A model generated the notes under the pieces. That model saw only the letters and a program-made list of their open reading frames with translations. It did no database searches and was not told the DNA's origin. Both the position numbers and the translations under genes were made by a program. Below are positions 38,257 to 46,658 of a DNA stretch of 64,000 nucleotides, in pieces. The DNA is from Thermaurantiacus tibetensis (GTDB lineage Bacteria > Pseudomonadota > Alphaproteobacteria > Sphingomonadales > Sphingomonadaceae): the NCBI RefSeq assembly GCF_015354055.1, contig NZ_JACHTM010000003.1, forward strand, positions 1 through 64,000, read 5' to 3'. The first letter of the stretch is position 1, and each line of letters begins with the position of its first letter.

Positions 38257-39433
38257 CCCCGCGCTCTGGCTGGCCCGGCCGCGGATGGAGCGGCTGCTCG
38301 GTGCGCTGGCCGCAGCGGAAGGCGCCACCCGCGTGGTGGGCGGCGCAGTGCGCGACGCGCTCCTCGGGCTACCTGTGGCGGACATCGACTTCGCGACGCG
38401 GCTGGTACCCGACGAGGTGATGGCGCGCCTTGCCGAGGCCGGTCTGAAAGCCGTGCCGACCGGGCTTTCCCACGGCACGGTCACGGCGGTCGCCGGCGGC
38501 ATCGGCTATCAGGTGACGACTCTGAGGCGCGACGTCGGCACCGACGGCCGCCACGCCCGGGTCGTCTTCACCCGCGCATGGGAGGAAGACGCCGCCCGTC
38601 GCGACTTCACGATCAACGCCCTCTACGCCGACCCCCTCTCAGGGGAGGTCACCGACTTCTTCGGCGGCACTGGGGATCTTGCCGCACGCCGGGTGCGCTT
38701 CATCGGCGACCCGCTGCTGCGCATCGCCGAGGATCATCTGCGGATCCTGCGCTTCTTCCGCTTCTCGGCCCGCTACGCCGACCGGCTCGACCCCGAAGGC
38801 CTTGCCGCCTGCGCTGCCCGCGCGAACGACCTCAAGGCGCTATCGCGCGAGCGTGTGCGCGACGAGCTGCTGAAGCTCCTCGAGGCGCCCGACCCGGCGC
38901 CCACGGTCGAGGCGATGGTGGCGCACGGCGTGATGGCGGCCTTCCTGCCCGAGGCCGCAGACGTCGCACGGCTACGAGCGCTGCTCGCGGCGGAGCGCCG
39001 GGCGGGCGCCCGCCCGGCCGCCCTGCGGCGGCTGGCTGCCCTCCTGCCCGAGACTCCCGCCCTCGCCGCCGAGGTTGCAGCACGGCTCCGGCTGTCGAAT
39101 GCCGAGAAGGCGCGGCTCGTCGCGCTTACCACCCCCGGCGCAGTCCCCGAAGACCCCCGCGCGCTCGCCTACCGGGCGGGCGGCGCGGTCGCTGCGGACC
39201 GGATGCTGCTCTTGGGCGATGCGCGCGCAGCCCGCTGGCTCGAACCGCTTGCCGCCTGGGAGCGCCCGTCCCTTCCGCTCACGGGCAAGGACCTGATCGC
39301 GCTTGGCCTGCCGCCCGGCCCTGAGGTCTCCCGCACGCTCGCCGAAGTGGAGAGGGACTGGATCGCGGCCGGCTTCCCGGAAGATCGCGAGGCGGTGCTG
39401 GCCCTCGCGCGACACCGGCTGGAGCAGGGCTAG
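38243..39433 (+). CDS. cca: CCA tRNA nucleotidyltransferase / poly(A) polymerase family
   Basis: 396 residues. The N-terminal class II nucleotidyltransferase head has RVVGGAVRDALLG and the metal-binding DIDFA pair (about residues 48-52), then RRDFTINALYADP, the RFIGDPLLRIAEDHLRILRFFRFSARY neck motif and a helical tail. It adds or repairs CCA ends; the tRNA genes seen here encode CCA, so repair is the main role. The stop codon TAG overlaps the stop of the convergent aldo/keto reductase gene in a shared CTAG. Confidence 0.93.
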   Translation: MTRVDPALWLARPRMERLLGALAAAEGATRVVGGAVRDALLGLPVADIDFATRLVPDEVMARLAEAGLKAVPTGLSHGTVTAVAGGIGYQVTTLRRDVGTDGRHARVVFTRAWEEDAARRDFTINALYADPLSGEVTDFFGGTGDLAARRVRFIGDPLLRIAEDHLRILRFFRFSARYADRLDPEGLAACAARANDLKALSRERVRDELLKLLEAPDPAPTVEAMVAHGVMAAFLPEAADVARLRALLAAERRAGARPAALRRLAALLPETPALAAEVAARLRLSNAEKARLVALTTPGAVPEDPRALAYRAGGAVAADRMLLLGDARAARWLEPLAAWERPSLPLTGKDLIALGLPPGPEVSRTLAEVERDWIAAGFPEDREAVLALARHRLEQG

Positions 39434-40359
39434 CGATCGGGCTCGCCGCCCGGCAGCCGCTCGCCACGCGCGGCCTCGTAGATCCGGTACCAGTCGGCCC
39501 GCTCGAGCTTCACGCGCGCGAAGGCCGGTGCGGCCAGCAGTTCGTCCGGTTCCTGCGTGCCAAAGAGCGGCACGGCACGGCTCGCGTGCGTGGCGACGAA
39601 GGCGGCGGCAACCGCTGCCCGGCTCACCCCCTGCTGCCCGGCGATCGCGTCGAGCGCGCGGAGCGTCGCCCGCGCCGTCACGCTGGCGGCGAGCCCGGGC
39701 CGGTCGCCGATCTGGCCCTCGGCAAGCGGCGCGGACGCAAGCACCGTCGCCCCGAGCTCCATCGCGCAATCAAGCGCGCCATCGGCAATCGCGTCGATGT
39801 CAAGCGCGGAGAAGGGGAGCTCGACGACCGCGAGCGGCACGTCGAGCCATTTCGCAAGCGCGCGCAGCCGACTTGCCGGGTGATTGGCAACGCCCACGGC
39901 CGTGGCCAGCCCGCGCGCCACGAGGCGGGCGAGCGCTGCCGCCGTCTCGCGCGGGTGGGAAAGCAGGTCGGCACGCTGGAGGAGGAAGAGGTCGGCACGC
40001 GGCCGGCCGAGCCTGTCGAGTGCCGCGACGAGCCCGGCCTCGAGGCTGTCGGCCCGGCTGTCGTAGACGGGGCCGGGGGCGACGCCGCCGCGGACGGCAA
40101 GGCACCAGCCTTCGGCGAGATCCGGCTTCTGGGCGAGCACGGCTCCGAGCAGCGCGGTGGCCTCGCCGAAGCGGCCACCGGGGCCGGTCGGCAGGTCGCC
40201 GACGCACACGAGGCCGAAGCCGGCGCTCCGCGCAGCCCCGAGCGCGGGGACGAGGGCCTCGGGGGCAAGCCCAGGGCGGGGCCGGAGGTTCCAGGCCAGC
40301 GGCGCGAACGCCGGTCCCCCCGGTGCCAGCGGGCGCGGCGCGAGATCGGGTGTCAGCAT
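39430..40359 (-). CDS. Aldo/keto reductase homologue lacking the catalytic tetrad
   Basis: 309 residues from ATG 40359. Overall AKR barrel order is preserved: GFGLVCVGDLP, YDSRADSLEAGLVAALDRLGRPRADLFLL, VARGLATAVGVANHPAS and VSRAAVAAAFVATHASRAVPLFGTQ. The active site is altered. D55 remains, but T58 stands where Tyr is expected, R90 replaces the catalytic Lys (AVRGG for xTKxG), and Q128 replaces the catalytic His (LLQRAD for LLHRPD). NAD(P)H-dependent carbonyl reduction is therefore unlikely; the protein may bind nucleotide or ligand without catalysis. The gene is intact and otherwise ordinary in codon use. Confidence 0.85.
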   Translation of the reverse strand: MLTPDLAPRPLAPGGPAFAPLAWNLRPRPGLAPEALVPALGAARSAGFGLVCVGDLPTGPGGRFGEATALLGAVLAQKPDLAEGWCLAVRGGVAPGPVYDSRADSLEAGLVAALDRLGRPRADLFLLQRADLLSHPRETAAALARLVARGLATAVGVANHPASRLRALAKWLDVPLAVVELPFSALDIDAIADGALDCAMELGATVLASAPLAEGQIGDRPGLAASVTARATLRALDAIAGQQGVSRAAVAAAFVATHASRAVPLFGTQEPDELLAAPAFARVKLERADWYRIYEAARGERLPGGEPDR

Positions 40360-40529
40360 CGTTCCGCCACATGGCAGAGCGGCCGCCGGGTGACGAGAGG
40401 CAAGCCGCACCTGCCGCTGCGACCGGCGAACGAGCCGCCGCGCACCTGCTCCCGGGCCATCCTGCCTCGCCCGGTCCCGTCGGCCCGTCCGGTCGCCCTC
40501 CCCTTCGGCTCCCCTCCCCGCCGGTGTCC

Positions 40530-40841
40530 CTAGTCCCGGCGGCCGCCGCGACCGATGAGGCGCACGAGTGCAAGGTCATCCACGGGAAAGACGTGGCTCC
40601 ACCCCTCGCGCCGCGTGGAGGCCTGGGCGATGGGCCCCGAGAGGCGCACGCGGATGGCGCCGCGCACCACGGTGCCCGAGCGCAGGTGGAGGTCGACCGC
40701 CTCGACGTTGGCCGACTGCAGGGCCGACCAGGCGGCAAGAAGAAGGGCCGGCCCGGTCGCAGGCGGCGGCGCCTCCCGCTCGCCTTCCGGGTCGCGGGCC
40801 GCGATGGCATCGAGAAACTGCCTGTGCCCGGAGAGATCCAT
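40530..40841 (-). CDS. Small hypothetical protein
   Basis: 103 residues, unrecognised. An N-terminal helix-like segment (DLSGHRQFLDAIAARDPEG) is followed by a proline/alanine spacer and a region of alternating hydrophobic residues (VEAVDLHLRSGTVVRGAIRVRLSG). No signal peptide or membrane helix. It lies between the AKR gene and tRNA-Ser, and its codon use is like that of real neighbours. Other reading frames also run through here, so it could be spurious. Confidence 0.45.
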   Translation of the reverse strand: MDLSGHRQFLDAIAARDPEGEREAPPPATGPALLLAAWSALQSANVEAVDLHLRSGTVVRGAIRVRLSGPIAQASTRREGWSHVFPVDDLALVRLIGRGGRRD

Positions 40842-40971
40842 CGGCCGCCACCTCGCAAGCCCGGGTTACGGCGGCAGGGGCGCGGGGTTTATGGCCCGAC
40901 ATGCGGGCCGGAGCGCGGCTGTTGCCCCCTTCTCCCCGTCTCCCTATAGGCCTTGGGGCCAAGGCGCTCCG

Positions 40972-41063
40972 GGAGTCGTGGGTGAGTGGCTGAAACCAGC
41001 GGTTTGCTAAACCGCCGTACGGGGATACCCGTACCGAGGGTTCGAATCCCTCCGACTCCGCCA
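40972..41063 (+). tRNA. tRNA-Ser(GCT)
   Basis: 92 nt including encoded CCA. Acceptor stem GGAGTCG pairs with CGACTCC, the anticodon loop TTGCTAA gives anticodon GCT for AGC/AGU codons, and a long variable arm (ACGGGGATACCCGT) is typical of serine tRNAs. The last 21 nt recur with one extra base as a direct repeat at 46168-46189, marking it as the integration target of a genomic island. Confidence 0.97.
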
Positions 41064-41064
41064 G
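41043..41064 (+). repeat. attL: 22-bp direct repeat inside tRNA-Ser
   Basis: Starts in the T-loop (CGAATCCC) and ends one base after the CCA; identical to 46168-46189. This copy keeps the tRNA functional. Confidence 0.9.
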
Positions 41065-41546
41065 AACAGACTAAAGGATTGATATTAAATAAGAAAACGA
41101 CCCCGGTTCGAATCCCGGTTTCCTCGGACGTGAGCGTCGAACATCTAAAATTCCGTCGGTTCCACAGCGTGTTGACCGGTTGCTTGCGGTTGCGCGACGT
41201 GCACGGCGTCATCCAGCACAATCCATTCCTTGGCGGTCGAGGCCGGTGCCGAGTGTGGGCAAATTTGTGGGGGAGAAACACGGCTGTGGACAAGGTCCGC
41301 CAGTGCTCCAACCGGGCTACCGGGAGCGCCGGGATGCCATGGAACCGGGCCCCTCGACCGCCTCTCCGGGCCGCACTCGGCAGCGCATGGACGTTGGGAT
41401 CTGCACAAGCCGCCGGTCCGTTCTGCACTTCCGCTTCCACCATTGGCGGTGTGTCGTTGCTCTGATTGAGAGCCGCCGTGCAGCCAGCTCGCTTAGAAGG
41501 GCATGTCGATGACAGTTCCAAGCGCCTAGAAGCTTTCGAGAATCTT
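41065..41546. other. Non-coding left end of the tRNA-Ser island
   Basis: About 480 bp with no convincing gene; frames on both strands lack family resemblance. It contains a degenerate T-arm-like sequence (CGGTTCGAATCCCGG at about 41103-41117), possibly a leftover from another tRNA-targeted insertion. It also holds a copy (41254-41274) of the imperfect repeat that recurs near the right end of the island. Confidence 0.6.
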
Positions 41547-44021
41547 TTAGGTCTCGATTGGGACGGCGATCTGCGCTTCGACCGGCGTGTAGATGTCAAC
41601 GTCTACACCAGGCACACGGATCGTCACGATAAGCGAGTAGCGCGCATGCGCATTGACGCGCTCTAGGTAGGGCTTCTCCTTCCACCATCCACCTACTGGA
41701 TAGACGCCGATCGCGTCTCGGTTCGCCAAGTCAGCCGCAGTACCTCGCCAAAGATCCGAATGCACAGACCCGACGTCGCGTGCAGCGCCCAGGAGCCAGT
41801 TGTCGCCGCCTCCGCCACCGGCTGCAGCATCTTCTTCCTCCTCACGGGCCGCTTGGTTGATCCGCGCTCTGAACTCGTTCAGCGACTCGGTCGCCAACTT
41901 GATACGGAAACGCAATCCGTGCGAAGCGTAGCGGTGGCGACGCGTCCAGCCTCGCTCGCCTGGGTTCGGTTCGACAAAATAGGACAAGGTCGCTCGAAGC
42001 TCGACTTGCGCGGCGCCGAGGGCAGCCAGTTCCGCGCGCGGCCAGGGCAGGCTATGGAGCTTCATGTCACGAGTCTTGGGTCTCCCGCCGTCCTCGCACT
42101 GGAACGGCTGAAGCTCGTCCTCAACCAGCAGGGTTAGGTCATTGCGCGCGGACCGCAGCGCCCGGCTAAGGTCCGGTACGCCATAGCCATAGCGCCGAAG
42201 CAAGGCATGAATCTGGCGTTTGCGCCCCCCGCATGCATTGATCCGAGCCCACATCGGATCGGTCCACTCGGCTGAGTGAATGATCAGCCCGCGCACGGTC
42301 TCCGGCCAAAGCTCAGGTCGCTCAGCGAGGATCATGCCGGCCATATTGGCGGCAAGCGCGGCGCCAGCGCTCGTATCGCTCAAGGTCGTGAAGTGCCGCA
42401 GCTCCGGTCGGTAAAAGGTAGTCAGCAGCTGGAGGTCATCGATCCCCTCGCCGGGATTGCGGCCGTCGTGCGCGAGATTCCCGCCCTCGAACACCACGTC
42501 CGGTTTGATCGGCCACTGGCTGTCCCAAGGGACTGAGGTCCGACTGCGCGGCGAAAGCTCGCCCGCCGGCGCGATCGGCCGCCAGCCCGCAAACGTCGGG
42601 TCGATGATGTCGACCTTCTCCGTGAAGGCGCCGACGGTCAGGGCGTTCCAAGCCTGAGCCGGATCATCGATAGGCTCGACGTCATTCCGAACCAAGTAAT
42701 CGCCGGGGGTAAGATCGACCGCGATATTGCCAGCCGACAGGACGATAATCCGCCGATCAGGCTCCTCGAAACAAAGCTGATCGACCGCGGCTGACCATGA
42801 GGAGGGGCGACCGCGCGAAATCGTGGTGCTCGTCACCGCGCACGCGACGACTCGCTTGCGTCGGGGTGCCTGGACCTCGGCTCTCGCGATCGCCTCGCCC
42901 GTGATCGCCCCATAGAGTTCAGGATCATTCGCCTGCGCTTCAGGCGGCAGGATACGGACACTCTCCAGCCGAAAGGGCAGCGCCACGGCTCGTGTCCCGG
43001 TCAGGACCGGGGCGAGATCGCCATAGAGTGCCACTCCCGCCATTCGGGTCCCATGCCCCTGCCAGGCAGGCGTATCGTCAGGGCCCCAGGCGGGATTGAT
43101 CGTGTGCCAATCACTAGGCGCCAACGCGGGATTGATCAGCGGGTGCGTACGCCGCACTCCGCTGTCCAGCAGGCAGACTGCCACCGACGCGTTCGCGTCG
43201 GGTGGCTCCAGCCGCTCCAGAACCTCCTCGCTCCAGGCGCGCTGCTCGGCTCCGCCAAGTCCGAGAAAGAAGGCCGGTGTGTCCTTGCCTCGGCGAAGCT
43301 CGGCCACTACGTCACTGTGCGCGACCAGCCGGTCGAGCGTGGCGCTGTCGGCAAGCGCCAGCATGACCTCCCGCTCGGGGAACTTCACGGCATGAGCTTT
43401 CAGGCCGCAGTTTAGGGCGTTGGCCAGGCGCTCGAAGGCCTCCCGACGCCCCTCCCGAAGCCAGACTTCCCACCAGACCCGCTCCTGCGGGTTCTTCGGG
43501 AAGAGGCGCTCCTCGTCGGTGAAGAGCGAACGTGCGTTGGCGAGCCGCACCGTCTCCATGCGCGTGACTAGCGGCTCGTTCCGGGGCCGGCCTTTGGCAG
43601 TTTCCTTGTCGCGATAGTCCCGCACCTTGTTGAGGTAATAGTCCTCGGCGCGCTTGGGGACGAAGACGGATGCTGTGATCGGTTGGCCTGGATCGCCCTC
43701 GCGGACTGCCACCACCTCCATGAGCTTGCGACGGTCGGCAAGCTGGTCGATCACCGCTCGCTCGCCCGCCGGCACCACCACTTCGAGGTAGAAGCCCGGC
43801 GTCCCCGCCGCGAGGCCGGCATCGCGATCCGCCAGCTGGCGACGCGCCGCGTCGAGCGCGGTTCCGATGGCTGCTTCTAAAGCCGCTGCATGCAAGGCCC
43901 GGTCACGCGCCGGCAAAGCCGGCGCGTCCATCTTTCGGTTTGGACGACGATAGGGCTCTACCGCGCCTCGGCCATGGATGAAGAGATGCGGGCGATCCCG
44001 CGGAAACTCATCCGCCATCAC
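41547..44021 (-). CDS. ietS: Subtilisin-like S8 serine protease, IetS-type
   Basis: 824 residues (ATG 44021 or 44018). An N-terminal region of about 270 residues precedes the S8 catalytic domain. The triad is visible: D286 in VCLLDSGVRRTHPLI, H323 in GHGTRMAGVALYG and S551 in SDTSAGAALAANMAG, a variant of the usual GTSxAxP. The C-terminal part (about 640-824) is unassigned and contains a glycine- and glutamate-rich linker. No signal peptide, so it probably acts in the cytoplasm. It starts 14 bp after the AAA ATPase gene. This two-gene pairing is that of IetAS, known in plasmid incompatibility and anti-phage contexts. The protease is presumably switched on or guided by the ATPase; the target is unknown. 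Confidence 0.88.
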   Translation of the reverse strand: MMADEFPRDRPHLFIHGRGAVEPYRRPNRKMDAPALPARDRALHAAALEAAIGTALDAARRQLADRDAGLAAGTPGFYLEVVVPAGERAVIDQLADRRKLMEVVAVREGDPGQPITASVFVPKRAEDYYLNKVRDYRDKETAKGRPRNEPLVTRMETVRLANARSLFTDEERLFPKNPQERVWWEVWLREGRREAFERLANALNCGLKAHAVKFPEREVMLALADSATLDRLVAHSDVVAELRRGKDTPAFFLGLGGAEQRAWSEEVLERLEPPDANASVAVCLLDSGVRRTHPLINPALAPSDWHTINPAWGPDDTPAWQGHGTRMAGVALYGDLAPVLTGTRAVALPFRLESVRILPPEAQANDPELYGAITGEAIARAEVQAPRRKRVVACAVTSTTISRGRPSSWSAAVDQLCFEEPDRRIIVLSAGNIAVDLTPGDYLVRNDVEPIDDPAQAWNALTVGAFTEKVDIIDPTFAGWRPIAPAGELSPRSRTSVPWDSQWPIKPDVVFEGGNLAHDGRNPGEGIDDLQLLTTFYRPELRHFTTLSDTSAGAALAANMAGMILAERPELWPETVRGLIIHSAEWTDPMWARINACGGRKRQIHALLRRYGYGVPDLSRALRSARNDLTLLVEDELQPFQCEDGGRPKTRDMKLHSLPWPRAELAALGAAQVELRATLSYFVEPNPGERGWTRRHRYASHGLRFRIKLATESLNEFRARINQAAREEEEDAAAGGGGGDNWLLGAARDVGSVHSDLWRGTAADLANRDAIGVYPVGGWWKEKPYLERVNAHARYSLIVTIRVPGVDVDIYTPVEAQIAVPIET

Positions 44022-44035
44022 TCACTCGCCGCCCA

Positions 44036-45022
44036 CTAACCGCTAAGCGACGCCCTCCGGCGTTCCTCGATAGCACCGAGCAGCACCTGGGACGTGACTC
44101 GCTTCTCGCCGGCCAGGATTGTGGCTTTGGCGGCGTCCTCTGCGGCACGCACCACCTCGGCCTGCGACAGATCGAGCGCTGCCTCGGCGGCGGCTGACCA
44201 TTGCAGCCCCCGCGTATCAAAGCCACCCAAGCGCGCACGGAGCAACCGCTCGATCAACGGGACATCGGGGTTAGCGTACTCGATTACGTCGTCGAAACGA
44301 CGGAACAGCGCCGTATCGAGGAGCTTGGGGTGATTGGTGGCGGCGATCACCAGCCCTTGGCTGTCATCCTGCTCGAGGAACTGCAGAAAGGAGTTGAGCA
44401 CCCGCCGTATCTCACCGACATCCTGCCGCTCGCTCCGGCGGGCACCAATCGCATCGAACTCGTCGAAAAAGTAGACGCCTCGTGTGCCAGCCATTGCGTC
44501 GAACACGAGGCGAAGCTTTCCCGCCGTCTCGCCCATGAACTTCGTAATGAGCCCATCGAGGACAACCGTGAATAGCGGCACCTTAAGCTCGCCGGCGAGC
44601 GCGGCCGCGGTCATCGTCTTGCCCGAACCCGGCGGGCCCACCAGCAGCAGCTTGCGCCGGGGCCGCAGGCCGTGGTCCCTCAGCCGCTCCTGTTGGCGCT
44701 GCTCGACGAGCACCCGCTCCAACCGCTCTCCGAGCGCTTGGGGAAGCACCATGTCAGCGAGGCGTTCGGTCGGGTAGCGGGCGCTCAACAGTGCGGCCAG
44801 CTCACCCTTAGGCTGAACCATCGGGACGGGATTCCGCCGACGCTCGATGCCCGATCCGCGGGTCTTCGCCTCGTCGACGAGGTTCTTCAGCTCTTGGGCG
44901 AGCTTGCCGTGCCCGTGCCTAGCTTCATGCGCCGCGAGCTGCATAGCGGTTGACAGGAAACGATCTTCGTCCCCCTCGATATGGCTTCTCAGCAGGCTGA
45001 TGATGTGGCGCGCGGTCGTCAT
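44036..45022 (-). CDS. ietA: AAA+ ATPase partner of the S8 protease, IetA-type
   Basis: 328 residues. The N-terminal helical region (about 1-90) may be the partner-binding part. AAA core: Walker A GPPGSGKT at 129-136, Walker B GVYFFDEFDAIG with D187 and E188, sensor N230 in IAATNHPKLL, arginine-finger candidates R241-R242 in ALFRRFDD. This resembles FtsH/Vps4-like classic AAA enzymes that use a pore loop (KFMGETAGKL). Located directly upstream of the protease gene and likely forming an ATPase-protease defence or maintenance module. A TATAAT sits seven bases before its ATG. Confidence 0.88.
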   Translation of the reverse strand: MTTARHIISLLRSHIEGDEDRFLSTAMQLAAHEARHGHGKLAQELKNLVDEAKTRGSGIERRRNPVPMVQPKGELAALLSARYPTERLADMVLPQALGERLERVLVEQRQQERLRDHGLRPRRKLLLVGPPGSGKTMTAAALAGELKVPLFTVVLDGLITKFMGETAGKLRLVFDAMAGTRGVYFFDEFDAIGARRSERQDVGEIRRVLNSFLQFLEQDDSQGLVIAATNHPKLLDTALFRRFDDVIEYANPDVPLIERLLRARLGGFDTRGLQWSAAAEAALDLSQAEVVRAAEDAAKATILAGEKRVTSQVLLGAIEERRRASLSG

Positions 45023-45029
45023 CTCTTCA

Positions 45030-45035
45030 ATTATA
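45030..45035 (-). promoter_or_regulatory. TATAAT -10-like box seven bases before the ietA start
   Basis: A perfect consensus -10 hexamer is separated from the ATG by TTGAAGA-like bases (7 nt), the spacing expected for a leaderless mRNA. No good -35 element is found 16-18 bp upstream. GAAGAG before the ATG could also act as a weak ribosome site for an upstream transcript. Confidence 0.35.
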
Positions 45036-45218
45036 TCCGGAAGGCCTTGAATGGGCGAGGCATAAACGACTTTAGACGGACGGCCACGAGTTGTATCGCG
45101 AACAAAGGATGGATCTCTCAGAACCGCCCAACCGTTCCGGCCTGCTCTACGTCATGCCCGCTTTGGCCAAAAAAGGCATCGCAAGCTGCCTGACCACATG
45201 CGGCCTCCTTTCTGCCGA

Positions 45219-45483
45219 TCATACGCCTGAGATGAGCATATCGAGCGCATTGGTGATGGCTGTGCCCTGATCGCTGAGCGACGTGACCTTTTCGCCAAGT
45301 TCCCTGGTCAGCACGGCAGCGGCAAACTGCGTGACCACCACGTGCGGCAGGCCTGGGCGCGGCGTCAAGCGGCAAGAGCGGAACGACGAAGCGGGTGTTG
45401 ACATGGGACAACAGATCGGCCTGGCAGTCGAGCAGATATCCGCGTGCCGCGTCCGCCCGAGCAAACACGTCGAAGCGCGCCAT
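45219..45483 (-). pseudogene. CcdB-type gyrase toxin, frameshifted remnant
   Basis: The start is canonical CcdB (MARFDVFARADAARGYLLDCQADLLSH, NTRFVVPLLPLD), and the end is canonical in another frame (HVVVTQFAAAVLTRELGEKVTSL ... NALDMLISGV, stop at 45219). The join shows a frameshift and loss of about 15-20 codons between APRPAA and HVVVTQF, where a LNPVFEIDG-like stretch is expected. The C-terminal helix needed for gyrase poisoning is out of frame, so the toxin should be inactive. ATG overlaps the ccdA stop (TGATG). Confidence 0.8.
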
Positions 45484-45739
45484 CAGAAGCGGCGCTTGGA
45501 CGCCAGCGGCAGGCCATGCGCCTCGACCCAGGCATTGGAACTGTCGAGCGCGTCGCGGTTCTCGGCCAGCCAGCGGCGCGCCGGGCCCCGGTAACGCTGG
45601 CCTTCAGGCCCTCCTCACAGGCGCGAAAGATATTGATCTCGAGTGCGCGCGCTTCCGCGACAAGGGCCGCAGGAAGGGAAACGCTGGTCGCGATACGTCG
45701 CGTGTGTCCGGAGCAAGGCGATGGCTGCGGGCTGGTCAT
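45483..45739 (-). pseudogene. CcdA-type antitoxin, frameshifted remnant
   Basis: ATG 45739 has AGGAG upstream. The N-terminal DNA-binding half is intact in one frame (ATSVSLPAALVAEARALEINIFRACEEGLKASV). The C-terminal toxin-binding half continues in another frame (RWLAENRDALDSSNAWVEAHGLPLASKRRF, then stop overlapping ccdB). A one- or two-base indel near 45580-45600 explains the break. The truncated product could still bind its operator but not neutralise toxin. Confidence 0.8.
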
Positions 45740-46167
45740 GAAGATCTCCTTTCCAAATTTGAGCACTTTGTATGCGCATGATCAATGTATTTTCATCCCG
45801 GGGATCCAGTCTGAAAACCACCACTGGACGCCAAGGCAAAGAGCCGGACAAGCGCGAGCCTGGGCTAGCACCAGCCGCTTGTGAGACCTTCTGAACCCAT
45901 TAGAAGGGGTCTGCGCGCGCCGGGCGCGCGGAAGTTCGAGCTCAAGGCGCGGGAGGGCAGCCGGCCTGCCAGCTGAAACGATCTCCGTGCGTCTTCCCGT
46001 CCCGGACAGGGTGTTCAGACGGCCCGGTATTGATGGAAGCCGAATCCAAGTTGACTCTGACTGTCGGATTGATTCGCCAAACCTCTGCCGACTGTGGAGG
46101 AATTTGTGGGGGAAGTTCGAGGGCGGGGCAGCAACCCATTGGCGAGTCGCAAGAAATCCGCGTGATG
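45740..46167. other. Non-coding right end of the tRNA-Ser island
   Basis: About 430 bp without a supportable gene. It holds the promoter side of the broken ccdAB module and, at 46093-46113, the second copy of the imperfect 21-bp repeat shared with the left end. Confidence 0.6.
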
Positions 46168-46189
46168 CGAATCCCTCCGACTCCGCCAG
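46168..46189 (+). repeat. attR: 22-bp direct repeat of the tRNA-Ser 3' end
   Basis: Perfect copy of 41043-41064, without the rest of a tRNA around it; it marks the chromosomal border of the island. Confidence 0.9.
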
Positions 46190-46658
46190 GACATGTCACG
46201 CCGGCGTCGCGGCAGACCGCCTGGGTCGAACGTCCGGCATTCCTTGTCGATCTGCGAAAAAGCCCGGAAATCGGGCGTGCCTTCAGGCCGTTGCACGGAG
46301 GCATGGCATTTCCCGGCGGGATCGAAGACTGCCCCTTTCCCGCATCGACCGGCGGCCGAGAGGCTTTTCGTCGGGCAGGCGCCCTACCCGCCGCAGCTCA
46401 GGCAGAATGCGAAACTGCCCGGAACTTGCGTCATTCGGATGACCTGCGCCGCCTTCGGTGCAACCGAGCTTCACGAGCCCAAAGCCGATGGCCGGCAGGC
46501 GCTGCGGCTGCGTTCGGACCGCGACAGGGTGGAAGGCGTCGGCCCTCGTCACACCGGCAGGCCGAACGCCGCCTGCCGGAGACACGAAATGTCCCCGTGG
46601 TCGTGGCTGCAATTCGCGCCTATGCTGCCGTACTGGGGAAAAGGGAAGGAGCCACGCG
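46190..46658. other. Intergenic stretch between island and gdhA
   Basis: About 470 bp with no convincing gene; frames crossing it resemble no family I know. It should be the sequence that followed tRNA-Ser before the island entered. The gdhA promoter must lie in its right part. Confidence 0.6.

Larger units (their letters stand above)
41043..46189. mobile_element. Genomic island at tRNA-Ser(GCT), about 5.1 kb, IetAS-type cargo
   Basis: The tRNA-Ser 3' end is repeated perfectly over 22 bp at both borders. Between the copies lie the AAA ATPase and S8 protease pair, broken ccdA and ccdB genes and several hundred bases of non-coding DNA. No tyrosine or serine integrase gene is present, so the element is either a passively mobilised cassette or has lost its integrase by deletion. 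An additional imperfect 21-bp direct repeat occurs inside each end. Confidence 0.85.

Noticed and set aside
45987-46442. ORFs spanning the right attachment repeat (attR) and following bases
   Set aside because: They cross the island border, change composition midway and show no domain; typical spurious frames at tRNA-derived repeats.
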